Below the pieces are notes generated by a model that ran no database searches, had not been told where the DNA came from, and was given only the letters and a program-made list of their open reading frames with translations. From NCBI GenBank assembly GCA_041676705.1, contig JBAYRL010000003.1, forward strand, positions 62,001 to 126,000: a DNA stretch of 64,000 nucleotides, given 5' to 3'. This stretch comes from Acidimicrobiia bacterium (GTDB lineage Bacteria > Actinomycetota > Acidimicrobiia > Acidimicrobiales > SKKL01). Position numbers and translations under genes: made by a program. Of this stretch, positions 35,095 to 43,799 are shown piece after piece (the stretch's first letter is position 1; each line of letters begins with the position of its first letter).

Positions 35095-35817
35095 GTGCCA
35101 TTTGCAATAAATGACCGCGAGGAACCCTCAAGAGTTCTCTTGGAGGGCAAAATTGAGGTGGAAGGCGAGATGCCCTGGAGCTCGAACACCACGCTCTTAG
35201 TACGCCTCGGTGTTGAGGGTGAAGATCCACTGATGGCCATCTACAAACCACTCCGAGGCGAGCGACCATTGTGGGACTTCCCACCTGGCTTATACCGACG
35301 CGAGGTAGCAGCCTTTGAGCTATCTCGTCATTTAGGCTGGCACTTGGTTCCCGCTACGGTTCTTCGCGACGACGCGCCTTACGGCGTAGGTTCAATACAG
35401 AGATTCGTGGACGCCGATTTTTCGCAACACTATTTCACGCTCTTCGAAGATGAAACTACTCATGTCCAGCTTCAATACATGTGCGCCTTCGACCTGTTGA
35501 TAAATAACACTGATCGAAAAGCTGGCCACTGCTTGATCGATAGCAAGGGACAAATTTGGGGCATCGATAACGGACTCGCGTTCCACCAAGAATTCAAGCT
35601 TCGAACCGTAATTTGGGAATTTGGTGGCCATCCGATTCCAGCTGAAATATTGAATGATATTGAGCGACTCATAGAAGAAGGGCTACCAGCATCGATGACT
35701 ACCCTCTTGGATGAGGGCGAACGCGAGGCAGTTTTAGACCGGGCAAGTTTTATACTCAACCACAAGGTTTTCCCGATCGATAGCAGCAGACACCGCTACC
35801 CTTGGCCCTTAATCTAA
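35095..35817 (+). CDS. SCO1664-family kinase-like protein
   Basis: A 240-residue protein of the family that accompanies DUF3090. The segments AIYKPLRGERPLWDFPPG, FDLLINNTDRKAGHCL and WGIDNGLAFH resemble the ATP-Lys, catalytic D-x4-N and metal DFG-like elements of PI3/4-kinase or HipA-like folds. That makes a phosphotransferase likely, but the target is unknown. GTG at 35095. It ends the trio and meets the GGDEF gene from the other strand. Confidence 0.83.
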   Translation: MPFAINDREEPSRVLLEGKIEVEGEMPWSSNTTLLVRLGVEGEDPLMAIYKPLRGERPLWDFPPGLYRREVAAFELSRHLGWHLVPATVLRDDAPYGVGSIQRFVDADFSQHYFTLFEDETTHVQLQYMCAFDLLINNTDRKAGHCLIDSKGQIWGIDNGLAFHQEFKLRTVIWEFGGHPIPAEILNDIERLIEEGLPASMTTLLDEGEREAVLDRASFILNHKVFPIDSSRHRYPWPLI

Positions 35818-35954
35818 TCCTGTTTCGGCGCCACTCGGGCATCGAGGGAAACGCGACCGCCAGACGGCTTGTCCAGGTGATGCAGCCAGGCCAGCGCACG
35901 GAGTTTCTTGTGCTGTAGCGGGCTAGAGCAACACCGTTTGGCGGATGGCAAGTA

Positions 35955-37397
35955 CTAGTGCAGAATAACGTGATTACGAGTCAACTTGGCTTCATAAAGC
36001 GCAATGTCGGCTTGACGTAAGAGTTCCGACAGCGAGAGTTGAGCCTGCGCGTGCCAAGTGATGCCGATACTTAGGGTGACCGAAATTGTCGAAACTTCGG
36101 ATCCGCTGGAAGGTTCATTCACCAAGCTAACTTCTAGGCGCTCGACTTCACTTCGAATCCGCTCGGCCGTCGTGCAAGCCATATCTGCTGAAACCGCAGG
36201 TACGACCACCACAAACTCTTCACCGCCCATACGGCCAAGAACATCAACAGGCCGAATGAGCGTTTGTACCAGGCTGGCAACCTCATACAACACCCGATCG
36301 CCGACGCTATGTCCGTAGGTGTCGTTGATCTGTTTGAAATTATCTAAGTCGAAAACCATTACCGCCACAGCATGCTTTCCAAGGCGTAGATCACCCAAGA
36401 GCAAAACCGCTCGCTCAAACATGCCCCGTCGGTTAAGAACCCCCGTCAAGGCATCGTGATCAGCTTTCCGTTTGACCCTATTAATTTCGGCGTCAATGGT
36501 GGCCATGCTGGCTGCCACCGCCAGGGGACCTAAAGCCATAAGGGCATAAGACAACTGGATCGAGGAGTTGAGTTCACTGCGTTCTTCCCTCGTTAGCTCG
36601 GCATTGGCGTGTGAGCTACTTCCGATCAACACCAGTGAGACCATCAGCGTCAAGAAGCTTAAGATTGACGTCTTGAACAGACCTGCTGTGAGCGCACTCC
36701 AAATTAATGCTGGCAACACCAACGCTAATGCCGCTGGAATCGAGGTCAGCATGCCAATGGTAAGCGACAACAGCAATAACGCCATTGGACCCAATAGCTT
36801 CGAGCGACGCCTTTCACGTTCCTGGGTCTTCCATAACTTCAGGCGTTCAAAAGGTGGAGCACTTAGAACCACCGGCAAGACCGCCAGTCCGTTAGCAAAG
36901 CCGATCACAAACCAACGGATAAAACCGTTGCCGGGGGCCTCACCCAAGACCAGATGACCCAAGACAACTACGCAAAAGGTCATAGCAAAGGCGGCCGCCG
37001 CAACTATGACTGCCAAAAACATCACTGATTGTGGCTGACGAAGACGCCGCACCTGGAATGGAACAAACTCGAAACCAGCCAAACCCACGCCGATAAAAGC
37101 TAGGTTTCCGGCCAACAGCACCAAGACAAACTTAATCTCTCCCCTTGAGATAAGGTCCCACAGCAAAAGCCCAGCAGCGATACCACCAAATGCCGCCCAT
37201 CGATTGTCATGCCTTCGACGGGCCAAGACCCCAAGTAACACGCCATTTGGTAACCATAGGAGTGACAACGAGCCATCCCAGAGCCTGAACAGTTGGCCGG
37301 TTGATGCTAAGACGGTGCTTAAAGTTGCATACACGATAAACAGCGAAGGTAAATTCAGTTCAAATTTCGATTTAGGCGCCGAGTTGTTATCAATCAT
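35955..37397 (-). CDS. membrane diguanylate cyclase (MASE1-like + GGDEF)
   Basis: Makes the second messenger c-di-GMP from two GTP. About 480 residues: an N-terminal region of roughly eight membrane helices (to about residue 300) of MASE1 type, then a GGDEF domain. The active-site motif is intact as MGGEEFVVVVP, and the product-inhibition I-site RPVD sits the usual five residues before it. ATG at 37397 is chosen; GTG and TTG codons 9 and 15 bases upstream are alternatives. It is adjacent to a second, similar gene on the same strand. Confidence 0.9.
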   Translation of the reverse strand: MIDNNSAPKSKFELNLPSLFIVYATLSTVLASTGQLFRLWDGSLSLLWLPNGVLLGVLARRRHDNRWAAFGGIAAGLLLWDLISRGEIKFVLVLLAGNLAFIGVGLAGFEFVPFQVRRLRQPQSVMFLAVIVAAAAFAMTFCVVVLGHLVLGEAPGNGFIRWFVIGFANGLAVLPVVLSAPPFERLKLWKTQERERRRSKLLGPMALLLLSLTIGMLTSIPAALALVLPALIWSALTAGLFKTSILSFLTLMVSLVLIGSSSHANAELTREERSELNSSIQLSYALMALGPLAVAASMATIDAEINRVKRKADHDALTGVLNRRGMFERAVLLLGDLRLGKHAVAVMVFDLDNFKQINDTYGHSVGDRVLYEVASLVQTLIRPVDVLGRMGGEEFVVVVPAVSADMACTTAERIRSEVERLEVSLVNEPSSGSEVSTISVTLSIGITWHAQAQLSLSELLRQADIALYEAKLTRNHVILH

Positions 37398-37492
37398 TTG
37401 AAGCACGCTCAAACTGCCGTGATCGACATGGGAGCGCGAGCCAGGCAGGTTCCAGTGGGAACCATAATAAAGCCTATGGCATCAGCTAAGCT

Positions 37493-38959
37493 TTAGCTCA
37501 CCTTGTGTACCACGACAACGTTCTTAGCCTGTTTTGCCTGGTAAAGGGCTTTGTCGGCTAGTTCCAGCAAGTCATTAACCGACCGCGTAACCTTCTCTTG
37601 GCACACCACGCCAATACTAATAGAAATCTGATTGATTTCTGCTGGCAAAGAATCAATCAGCTCGGGTGAGGTGGCCGGTAAAAGGCTTTGGCTCGCTAAT
37701 GTGCCTAGGCGAGCTACTTGGGCGCGAATACCTTCCGCAAGGTGCTGTACAAAGTCACAGTTAATCCCAGAGCGCACAATGGCAAATTCGTCTCCACCAA
37801 GACGACCCAAAAGATCGGTGTCACGCATATGCTCTTTAATAACCGAGACCACGTCTTGTATGACCAGATCGCCTACCGCATGCCCATAGCGGTCGTTTAT
37901 CTTCTTGAAATTATCGAAATCGATCATGGCCACTGTTACTGGCCGCCCCGAGTCTTCGGCCAGTTCTAGCAGCAGCGCTGCCTTTTCAAAAAAGGCACGA
38001 CGAGTGTAGGCACCTGTTAGCCCATCCAGCTCGGCCTGACGCAAGGCCAGGAACAATTCTTGGTTCCTCATGGCCGTAGTACTGGCCACAGCGATAGGCC
38101 CCATGGCCATGAACGCCAAGCTCAATTGCATCACCACAATCACATCTTGGGTGTCCATGTCGGAACCGGCAACAAAGTCACCCACCTCGAACACAATCGC
38201 CCCCAGCATCAGAGCCAAAGTAAATACCGCTAAGACTGCGGTATTAAAGACACCACTTCTAAGCGCTGAAAAAATTAATACCGGTACCGCGAAAGTAACG
38301 GCCGTAGGCGCGTATATATAGATCCCAAAACTCAGCATTGCCACTAAAAAGACAGGAGTGACAATAACACGGCCTCGAGCCTCTTGACGTGGGGTATTAG
38401 TTATCACCCGAACACGCCGCCAGGCAGGTGCGGTTAGAACCACTGGAAGAACCAGCGCAGCATTTGAAAAACTCACGATAGCCCAGCTCAGCACGGTGGT
38501 CGCGCTGGTGTCGGCACCTAAAAGCTGTTCTAACACCATGGCCGATGCGCCCGATACCAAAGCCGCTACTACCGAAACGAAATAGATTACAACTACCGAC
38601 TGTGCTCGACCTAGACGCAAATCAACGGGCTTGCTTCGATACAGCAAATACCAACCAACCACCACAAACACGGTGTTAGCTACCGCCGCCACGAACCCAT
38701 GACCACTATGATTGTGCGTGAGTCCGTCGGCCAGATAAAAGCCACCCGCACTCGCAACAAAGGCTTCCCAGCGAGCCATTTGTGGCATGCGGATTAAAAT
38801 ACCGATGATAATGGTGGCCGCGGGCCAAACAACAGAGATTGTCGGTCCATGTCGAAAACCCAGGCCCACAGCAGATAGCGCGAATGCCAAAACGCATATG
38901 ATGGCGAAATTACGAACGCGCATTGCTGAGCGCACTGGTATTTTAGTCAAAGGCTCCAT
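37493..38959 (-). CDS. membrane diguanylate cyclase (MASE1-like + GGDEF), paralogue
   Basis: A 488-residue protein with the same layout as its downstream neighbour: about eight N-terminal helices, then GGDEF. The active site reads LGGDEFAIV and the I-site is RDTD. Both sensors probably respond to a small ligand or membrane state. The gene pair likely arose by tandem duplication, since the loop FRHGPTISVVWPAATII and the helix pattern match WDGSLSLLWLPNGVLL of the other. ATG at 38959. An unusual inverted repeat lies 65 bases upstream. Confidence 0.9.
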   Translation of the reverse strand: MEPLTKIPVRSAMRVRNFAIICVLAFALSAVGLGFRHGPTISVVWPAATIIIGILIRMPQMARWEAFVASAGGFYLADGLTHNHSGHGFVAAVANTVFVVVGWYLLYRSKPVDLRLGRAQSVVVIYFVSVVAALVSGASAMVLEQLLGADTSATTVLSWAIVSFSNAALVLPVVLTAPAWRRVRVITNTPRQEARGRVIVTPVFLVAMLSFGIYIYAPTAVTFAVPVLIFSALRSGVFNTAVLAVFTLALMLGAIVFEVGDFVAGSDMDTQDVIVVMQLSLAFMAMGPIAVASTTAMRNQELFLALRQAELDGLTGAYTRRAFFEKAALLLELAEDSGRPVTVAMIDFDNFKKINDRYGHAVGDLVIQDVVSVIKEHMRDTDLLGRLGGDEFAIVRSGINCDFVQHLAEGIRAQVARLGTLASQSLLPATSPELIDSLPAEINQISISIGVVCQEKVTRSVNDLLELADKALYQAKQAKNVVVVHKVS

Positions 38960-39023
38960 TACTCAGCGTTCACGCATCCAAAAGTAATTTAGTAATGAAA
39001 ACCCTAGCAGTAAATGGCCCCGA

Positions 39024-39063
39024 TTTATCCACTAAAGAATGGATATAATCTTTAGTGGATAAA
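39024..39063. promoter_or_regulatory. 14-bp perfect inverted repeat with two DnaA-box-like ends
   Basis: TTTATCCACTAAAG (39024-39037) and CTTTAGTGGATAAA (39050-39063) are exact complements with a 12-base spacer containing TATAAT. Each arm contains TTATCCACT, one mismatch from the DnaA box TTATCCACA. It lies between the upstream side of the GGDEF gene (start 38959) and the etfBA terminator, so it is most likely a promoter/operator of the cyclase. Confidence 0.6.
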
Positions 39064-39090
39064 CATTATGGTCATACCTCTATAACCAAA

Positions 39091-39126
39091 AGAGAAGGCG
39101 GCCCCACCATTAAATGGGGCCGCCTT
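39091..39126 (-). terminator. rho-independent terminator of the etfBA operon
   Basis: AAGGCGGCCCCA (39095-39106) pairs perfectly with TGGGGCCGCCTT (39115-39126) around an 8-base loop. On the minus strand the stem is followed by TCTCTTTTGG. It sits 45 bases after the etfA stop. Confidence 0.88.
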
Positions 39127-39170
39127 CGGTTTAACTTAGATTAAAGCTAGTTTACTGAGTGCAGAATACT

Positions 39171-40139
39171 CTAACGAGCTTCCAAAGCTTCAATGAGCTT
39201 CGGCAGCACAACGTGCACGTCACCAACGATACCCAGGTCGGCCATACCAAAGATGGGAGCTTCTGGGTCCTTATTGATGGCGATAATGTGATTGGAGCCC
39301 TTCATCCCAACCGCATGCTGCGTGGCGCCTGAAATACCAGCGGCGATGTAGACGTTAGGCTTCACAACCTTACCGGTTTGTCCAACCTGGTAGGAGTAAG
39401 GCACCCAACCGGCGTCAACAATTGCCCGTGAGGCACCTGGAGCACCCTTAAGCAGCTTGGCAAGTTTTTCGATCATGTCGAACTTGTCGGATTCGCCCAG
39501 GCCACGACCGCCAGCCACTACGACCGCGGCCTCGTCAAGCTTCGGTCCGGTGGCTTCTTCCACAAAACGATTGACGATGCGAGCAGTACCAGCCGCACCT
39601 ACATCGGGTACGGTCAGCGCTTCAACAGCCGCCGCGCCACCGCCAGCTGATTCTGCAGCAAACGATTTAGGACGAACCAACACGATGGCCGGACCGCTAG
39701 TGGTGACCTTGGTCTTGACGTTGACGGTGCCACCAAAAACGGGCTCGGTACCAACAATGGCATCGCCGTCGAGAGCAACGTCGACCACGTTCGTCACAAC
39801 AGGCTTATCGAGCTTCACCGACAAACGAGCCGCTACGTCACGACCGTCGTAGGTGGTACCCAACATGATGAGATCGGGAGTGTTGCCAGCTTCAATGGCC
39901 GCCGCCAAAGCAGCTGCCACCGAGGCGCCTTGCATGGCACCACCGAGGTCACCGGTCGCATAAATTTTGGTCGCGCCGTGATCTCCAAGCTCAGCGGCAA
40001 TGGCATCGGCATCGGCACCGCCGTAGAAGGCTTCTACGGTGTCCCCCAAGGTGCGGGCCTTAGCCAGCATCTCAAGAGTGATTGTGGCTACTTTGCCTTC
40101 GGCAGCTTGGGCATACACCCAGATTTTTGAAAGAGACAT
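39171..40139 (-). CDS. etfA: electron transfer flavoprotein subunit alpha
   Basis: EtfA binds FAD and, with EtfB, passes electrons from acyl-CoA and other dehydrogenases to the respiratory chain. The 322-residue product has the C-terminal FAD signature: VGQTGKVVKPNVYIAAGISG followed by the HAVGMKGSNHIIAINKD segment. ATG at 40139 is 8 bases after AGGAGG. It is separated from etfB by 12 bases. Confidence 0.96.
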   Translation of the reverse strand: MSLSKIWVYAQAAEGKVATITLEMLAKARTLGDTVEAFYGGADADAIAAELGDHGATKIYATGDLGGAMQGASVAAALAAAIEAGNTPDLIMLGTTYDGRDVAARLSVKLDKPVVTNVVDVALDGDAIVGTEPVFGGTVNVKTKVTTSGPAIVLVRPKSFAAESAGGGAAAVEALTVPDVGAAGTARIVNRFVEEATGPKLDEAAVVVAGGRGLGESDKFDMIEKLAKLLKGAPGASRAIVDAGWVPYSYQVGQTGKVVKPNVYIAAGISGATQHAVGMKGSNHIIAINKDPEAPIFGMADLGIVGDVHVVLPKLIEALEAR

Positions 40140-40151
40140 GTCCAATTCCTC

Positions 40152-40931
40152 CTAGAGAAGCTTGAGGCTGTCGAGGAGTTCGACAATCTTAAGGTACGCT
40201 TCGCCTTCATCTTCGATGATTTCACCGGCTTCACGAGCAGGCGCATCGGCAATTTCAACGATTTCTTGACCAGCACCAGCCCAACCAACGCTCGAGGCGT
40301 CGATACCAAGGTCAGCCAATGTCTTTTCAGCCACTGGCTTCGACTTGGCGGCCATGATGCCCTTGAAGGACGGGTAGCGTGGTTCCACCACACCAGCGGT
40401 TACTGACACCACGGCGGGCAACGGGCATTCAACCTCGTCGTAGCCAGCCTCAGTTTGGCGTTGAACCTTCACGGTGCCGTCGGCAATTTCTACCGTCTTG
40501 GCAAAGGTGATCGAAGGCAGATCCAATAGGGCGGCGACTTGCTCAGGCACAGTACCGGTGTAACCGTCGCTCGACTCGGTAGCGGCAATTACTAGATCGG
40601 GGTTGGCCTCTTTAATCACAGCTGCCAACACTTTGGCGGTACCTAAAGCATCAGTGCCCAACAGCGCGGGATCGCTCACCAAGGTGGCGGATACTGCGCC
40701 CATTGCAAGGGCAGTGCGAAGACCTGAGACTTCGCCATTCGGGGCCATCGAAACAAGAGTGACTTCACCGCCACCGGCTTTATCTACCAGCTGCAGCGCC
40801 ATTTCGACGCCGTAGCTGTCAGAATCATCCAGGATAAGTTTGCCATCTCGCTTGAGGGTCTTGGTCGAGGGATCCAACGCGCCCGGCTCAGCCGGGTCGG
40901 GGATCTGCTTCACACAGACGACGACGTTCAT
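40152..40931 (-). CDS. etfB: electron transfer flavoprotein subunit beta
   Basis: The AMP-binding partner of EtfA, 259 residues. The N-terminus MNVVVCVKQIPDP and DSYGVEMALQLVDK, DGYTGTVPEQVA and YPSFKGIMAAKSKP are diagnostic. It heads the two-gene etfBA operon and diverges from the diacylglycerol-kinase-like gene 52 bases away. Confidence 0.96.
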   Translation of the reverse strand: MNVVVCVKQIPDPAEPGALDPSTKTLKRDGKLILDDSDSYGVEMALQLVDKAGGGEVTLVSMAPNGEVSGLRTALAMGAVSATLVSDPALLGTDALGTAKVLAAVIKEANPDLVIAATESSDGYTGTVPEQVAALLDLPSITFAKTVEIADGTVKVQRQTEAGYDEVECPLPAVVSVTAGVVEPRYPSFKGIMAAKSKPVAEKTLADLGIDASSVGWAGAGQEIVEIADAPAREAGEIIEDEGEAYLKIVELLDSLKLL

Positions 40932-40983
40932 TGTGCGATTTTGCAGCCTAGGAGGAGGCTTTTACAAATCGGCCCGTGCAAAG

Positions 40984-42051
40984 ATGTTATATGCACTCGG
41001 CCCGCCCCACCTTAAGTCGCGGTCTCGCCACAGTCGGAGAAAAGCTCTGAAAGCCCTGCTCATCGTCAACGCTTCAGCCTCGTCAGTAACGCCTCGAAGT
41101 CGGGTCGTTATCCAGAAGGCTCTGTCTGCGGATCACAACCTCGAGGTGGCTGAAACTTCCCGCCGTGGACACGCTTCGCGTCTGGCGCGCGGCGCTGCCA
41201 ACTCGGGGTTTGACGCTGTCATCAGCTTGGGTGGAGACGGCACCCTGAATGAAACCGCCAATGGTTTAGTTGGCACGAAAACCATGTTGGGTGTTCTGCC
41301 TGGAGGAAGCACGAACGTTTTCGCTCGGACGATTGGCCTTCCCAACGATCCTATAGAAGCCACCGCCACTTTACTGGAAGCCATGGCAGCACCTAACTAT
41401 GCCTCTATGGGGGTTGGCACAGTCAACGGTCGGTGTTTCCTCTTTCATGTGGGCATTGGCTTTGATGCTGCGGTGGTGGAGCAGGTGGAGAAACGGGGTT
41501 CACTGAAACGCTGGGCGGGCCATCCCCTCTTTATCTACTCGGCGATTGACACCTGGCTTCGCCATTATGACCGTGCCCAACCCCATTTCACGGTCTCAAT
41601 ACCTTCGGTCACCCCATTAGCCGCAAACAGCTCAGACGATTCGGCCGCCAAGCACGATGCTGACACCGCGGCAACTGATCGGACCGAGACGGAAACGATC
41701 GACGATGGCTATTTCGCCATCGGGATGAACACCGACCCCTACACCTATCTCGGCAATCGGCCACTGAGCCTAATGCCGGGCGCTACTTCCGAATTCGGAT
41801 TGAGCCTGGTGACTCTAAAAACCTTGCGATTTTTGCCCTTGGTGCGAAGTATCGCAACCTCGTTAGTGCGGGGAAACGGCCTCAAACCAGGAAGATGGCT
41901 AGACGTTCACCGGGGAATTACTTCGGCCACGATTAGCGGAACCCGGCCTATCCCCTTTCAGGTGGATGGCGATTATCTAGGGGCTGTACCAATACTCAAT
42001 TTAGGCTACGAGCCAGAGGCCTTAAACATTTTAATGCCACTCAGCAACTAG
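40984..42051 (+). CDS. diacylglycerol kinase / lipid kinase family protein
   Basis: A 355-residue DAGK-catalytic-domain protein. It shows LIVNASAS at the start of the fold, the nucleotide-binding SLGGDGTLNETANGL, and LPGGSTNVFARTIGLP. It probably phosphorylates diacylglycerol or a related lipid using ATP. A Ser/Asp/Thr-rich insertion (about 215-245) interrupts the C-terminal half. ATG at 40984 is the likely start; the fold itself begins about 20 residues later, so a later start is possible. It meets the GDPD gene convergently with a 9-base gap. Confidence 0.88.
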   Translation: MLYALGPPHLKSRSRHSRRKALKALLIVNASASSVTPRSRVVIQKALSADHNLEVAETSRRGHASRLARGAANSGFDAVISLGGDGTLNETANGLVGTKTMLGVLPGGSTNVFARTIGLPNDPIEATATLLEAMAAPNYASMGVGTVNGRCFLFHVGIGFDAAVVEQVEKRGSLKRWAGHPLFIYSAIDTWLRHYDRAQPHFTVSIPSVTPLAANSSDDSAAKHDADTAATDRTETETIDDGYFAIGMNTDPYTYLGNRPLSLMPGATSEFGLSLVTLKTLRFLPLVRSIATSLVRGNGLKPGRWLDVHRGITSATISGTRPIPFQVDGDYLGAVPILNLGYEPEALNILMPLSN

Positions 42052-42060
42052 ATACGAAAT

Positions 42061-42750
42061 CTACTCGCCGCGTTCCGTCAATACCGCTCGAGTAGGACCT
42101 GGCTTATTAGTAATAATCCCATCTACCCCTAAATCGGCTAGTCGTAGTATCTCGCTCGGTTCATCAACCGTCCAGACGTTGGTAAAAAGGTTATGTTCGC
42201 GAGCCTTGCCTATGAAGGCCGCATCGACCATTGAGAAATGGGGATGCACTCCCTCATGACCGGCATCATGGGTACGCTGCACCAGGTCATCACCCATACC
42301 AGGAAATATAAGCCAAGCAGTACGAAGTTCAGGAAATTGGACCTTAACCTCATTCAAGGTAGCCAAGTTGAAGCTTGAGACTATTACTTGCGACGCATAA
42401 TTAGTTTCGTTTATTACCCTAATCACATCAGCGACGATTAGGTTATCAACATCGAAATCAGGATCATTGGGTAAATTCTTTATCTCAACGTTTACGGTCA
42501 ACGACCCACAAGCCAATAGCGCCTCGGAAAGTAACGGTATGTAGCTTGGCAAGTTCGGGTAGGCAATACTCGCCAAAGCGATGCCATCAGCCAGTACAGC
42601 ATCGTGGTGCACGATGAGCTCACCACTCTGGCAACGTCTCACGTCCAGCTCCACGCCATCGGCTTCCGCTCGAACGGCGGCCTCAAAAGCTAGCAGCGTG
42701 TTTTCGTGTTCATCAGCAGAAGCGCCACGGTGAGCGTATATTTCAAGCAT
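42061..42750 (-). CDS. glycerophosphodiester phosphodiesterase
   Basis: Hydrolyses glycerophosphodiesters from phospholipid turnover to glycerol-3-phosphate and an alcohol. The 229-residue TIM-barrel protein has AHRGASADEHENTLLAF, GVELDVRRCQSGELIVHHD and, near the end, VWTVDEPSEILRLADLGVDGIITNKP, the standard GDPD motifs with catalytic His/Glu/Asp. No signal peptide, so it is cytoplasmic. Confidence 0.93.
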   Translation of the reverse strand: MLEIYAHRGASADEHENTLLAFEAAVRAEADGVELDVRRCQSGELIVHHDAVLADGIALASIAYPNLPSYIPLLSEALLACGSLTVNVEIKNLPNDPDFDVDNLIVADVIRVINETNYASQVIVSSFNLATLNEVKVQFPELRTAWLIFPGMGDDLVQRTHDAGHEGVHPHFSMVDAAFIGKAREHNLFTNVWTVDEPSEILRLADLGVDGIITNKPGPTRAVLTERGE

Positions 42751-42912
42751 TCTCGGTCATCTACTTTCATCTTTCTTGACAAATCTTAAACTATTTGGCA
42801 AAAAACCCTTGTCTAACGCACAACAAACCGATACGGTTACCAAGTCCCCCTATGCGCTGTGCCCCGCCCAGGCCTGCGCATGTGAATCTAGTCACGAGCG
42901 CGTGGAGGTGTC

Positions 42913-43230
42913 GTGGCACTCACGAGCAGCATTTCGGTTGCCTTCAACTTAGATATCGATCCGACCCAGCCCCAGGCCTGGCGGCGTTTGGCTTCTTGCC
43001 GAGACACCGACCCAGACTTGTTCTTCCCAGTAGGTACTACCGGCCCAGCGATTGAACAGATTGAAATCGCCAAAGCGGTATGCAACACCTGTGAGGCACG
43101 ACTGGAGTGCCTTGAATATGCATTGACCACCAATCAAGACTCTGGCATCTGGGGTGGTACCTCGGAAGAGGAACGCCGCAAAATCCGGCGTCAGTGGGTA
43201 GCCGAGCGTCGCTCACAGGCTGCCTCTTAG
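42913..43230 (+). CDS. WhiB-family Fe-S transcriptional regulator
   Basis: A 105-residue actinobacterial WhiB-like protein that binds a 4Fe-4S cluster and the principal sigma factor. The four cysteines are ASCRDTD, AVCNTCEARLEC (C-x2-C-x5-C), and the turn is GIWGGTSEEERRK, followed by a basic DNA-binding tail. The sequence is nearest to the WhiB1/WhiB2 type; I do not assign a number. GTG at 42913 follows GGAGGT. A TTGTCT-17-TACGGT pair about 80 bases upstream could be its promoter. A strong terminator follows. Confidence 0.94.
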   Translation: MALTSSISVAFNLDIDPTQPQAWRRLASCRDTDPDLFFPVGTTGPAIEQIEIAKAVCNTCEARLECLEYALTTNQDSGIWGGTSEEERRKIRRQWVAERRSQAAS

Positions 43231-43313
43231 CAGAATCTCTTACACCAGAGTTAACAACTACCGAAGGTTTAACCACCACACCGGTAATAGCGCCAGCTAG
43301 ATAAAGTTCACAG

Positions 43314-43357
43314 GTTTGGGTACCAGTTCCGCTGAACTGGTACCCAAACTTTGTTTT
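43314..43357 (+). terminator. strong terminator after whiB
   Basis: GTTTGGGTACCAGTTC (43314-43329) and GAACTGGTACCCAAAC (43334-43349) pair perfectly over 16 bases with a CGCT loop, then TTTGTTTT. It lies 83 bases after whiB. The remaining bases to 43482 show nothing recognisable. Confidence 0.88.
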
Positions 43358-43482
43358 GCACCCAACCGCTCAGCCACGATGAGCATTTCACCCCGCCGGC
43401 ACGGTGAATGCATTCGGCGATCACCCATACCTAGCCTTGTCACGGCGTAGGTCACTTCGTCTGCTGAGGGTTACGAGACCTC

Positions 43483-43713
43483 TTAAGAACTAAAACCGAT
43501 ACGTCGAGTATCGGCCGGGCTCCCAATTTCCACGAAAGCTACCTTGGCCACCGGTACTCCAACCTTGCGACCACGACGGTCGGTGAGCCAAAGCACTGCA
43601 TTATCATTTGCCAATTGCTCGCTCACGTACTCACTTAGGGCCTCGGGATCAGCGTCGTCAGCCAGCTCTATTTCAAGCTCACGCGCTTGTGTAATCCCAA
43701 TCCGAACTTCCAC
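43483..43713 (-). CDS. DUF3107 family protein
   Basis: A 76-residue protein beginning MEVRIGITQARELEIE and ending KVAFVEIG(S)P(A)DTRRIGF, the DUF3107 pattern of small actinobacterial proteins (mycobacterial TB9.4 type). It may be an OB- or ubiquitin-like fold. Function unknown. ATG at 43713 is followed upstream by GGAGGAG. Confidence 0.88.
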   Translation of the reverse strand: MEVRIGITQARELEIELADDADPEALSEYVSEQLANDNAVLWLTDRRGRKVGVPVAKVAFVEIGSPADTRRIGFSS

Positions 43714-43799
43714 GGGCTCCTCCTCATGCTGCCTCGGGCCATGTTACGCCCTAACAGGCGAAAGAGAGTAACGGGCTGAAGCAACTTCTGGTCAGGTTC

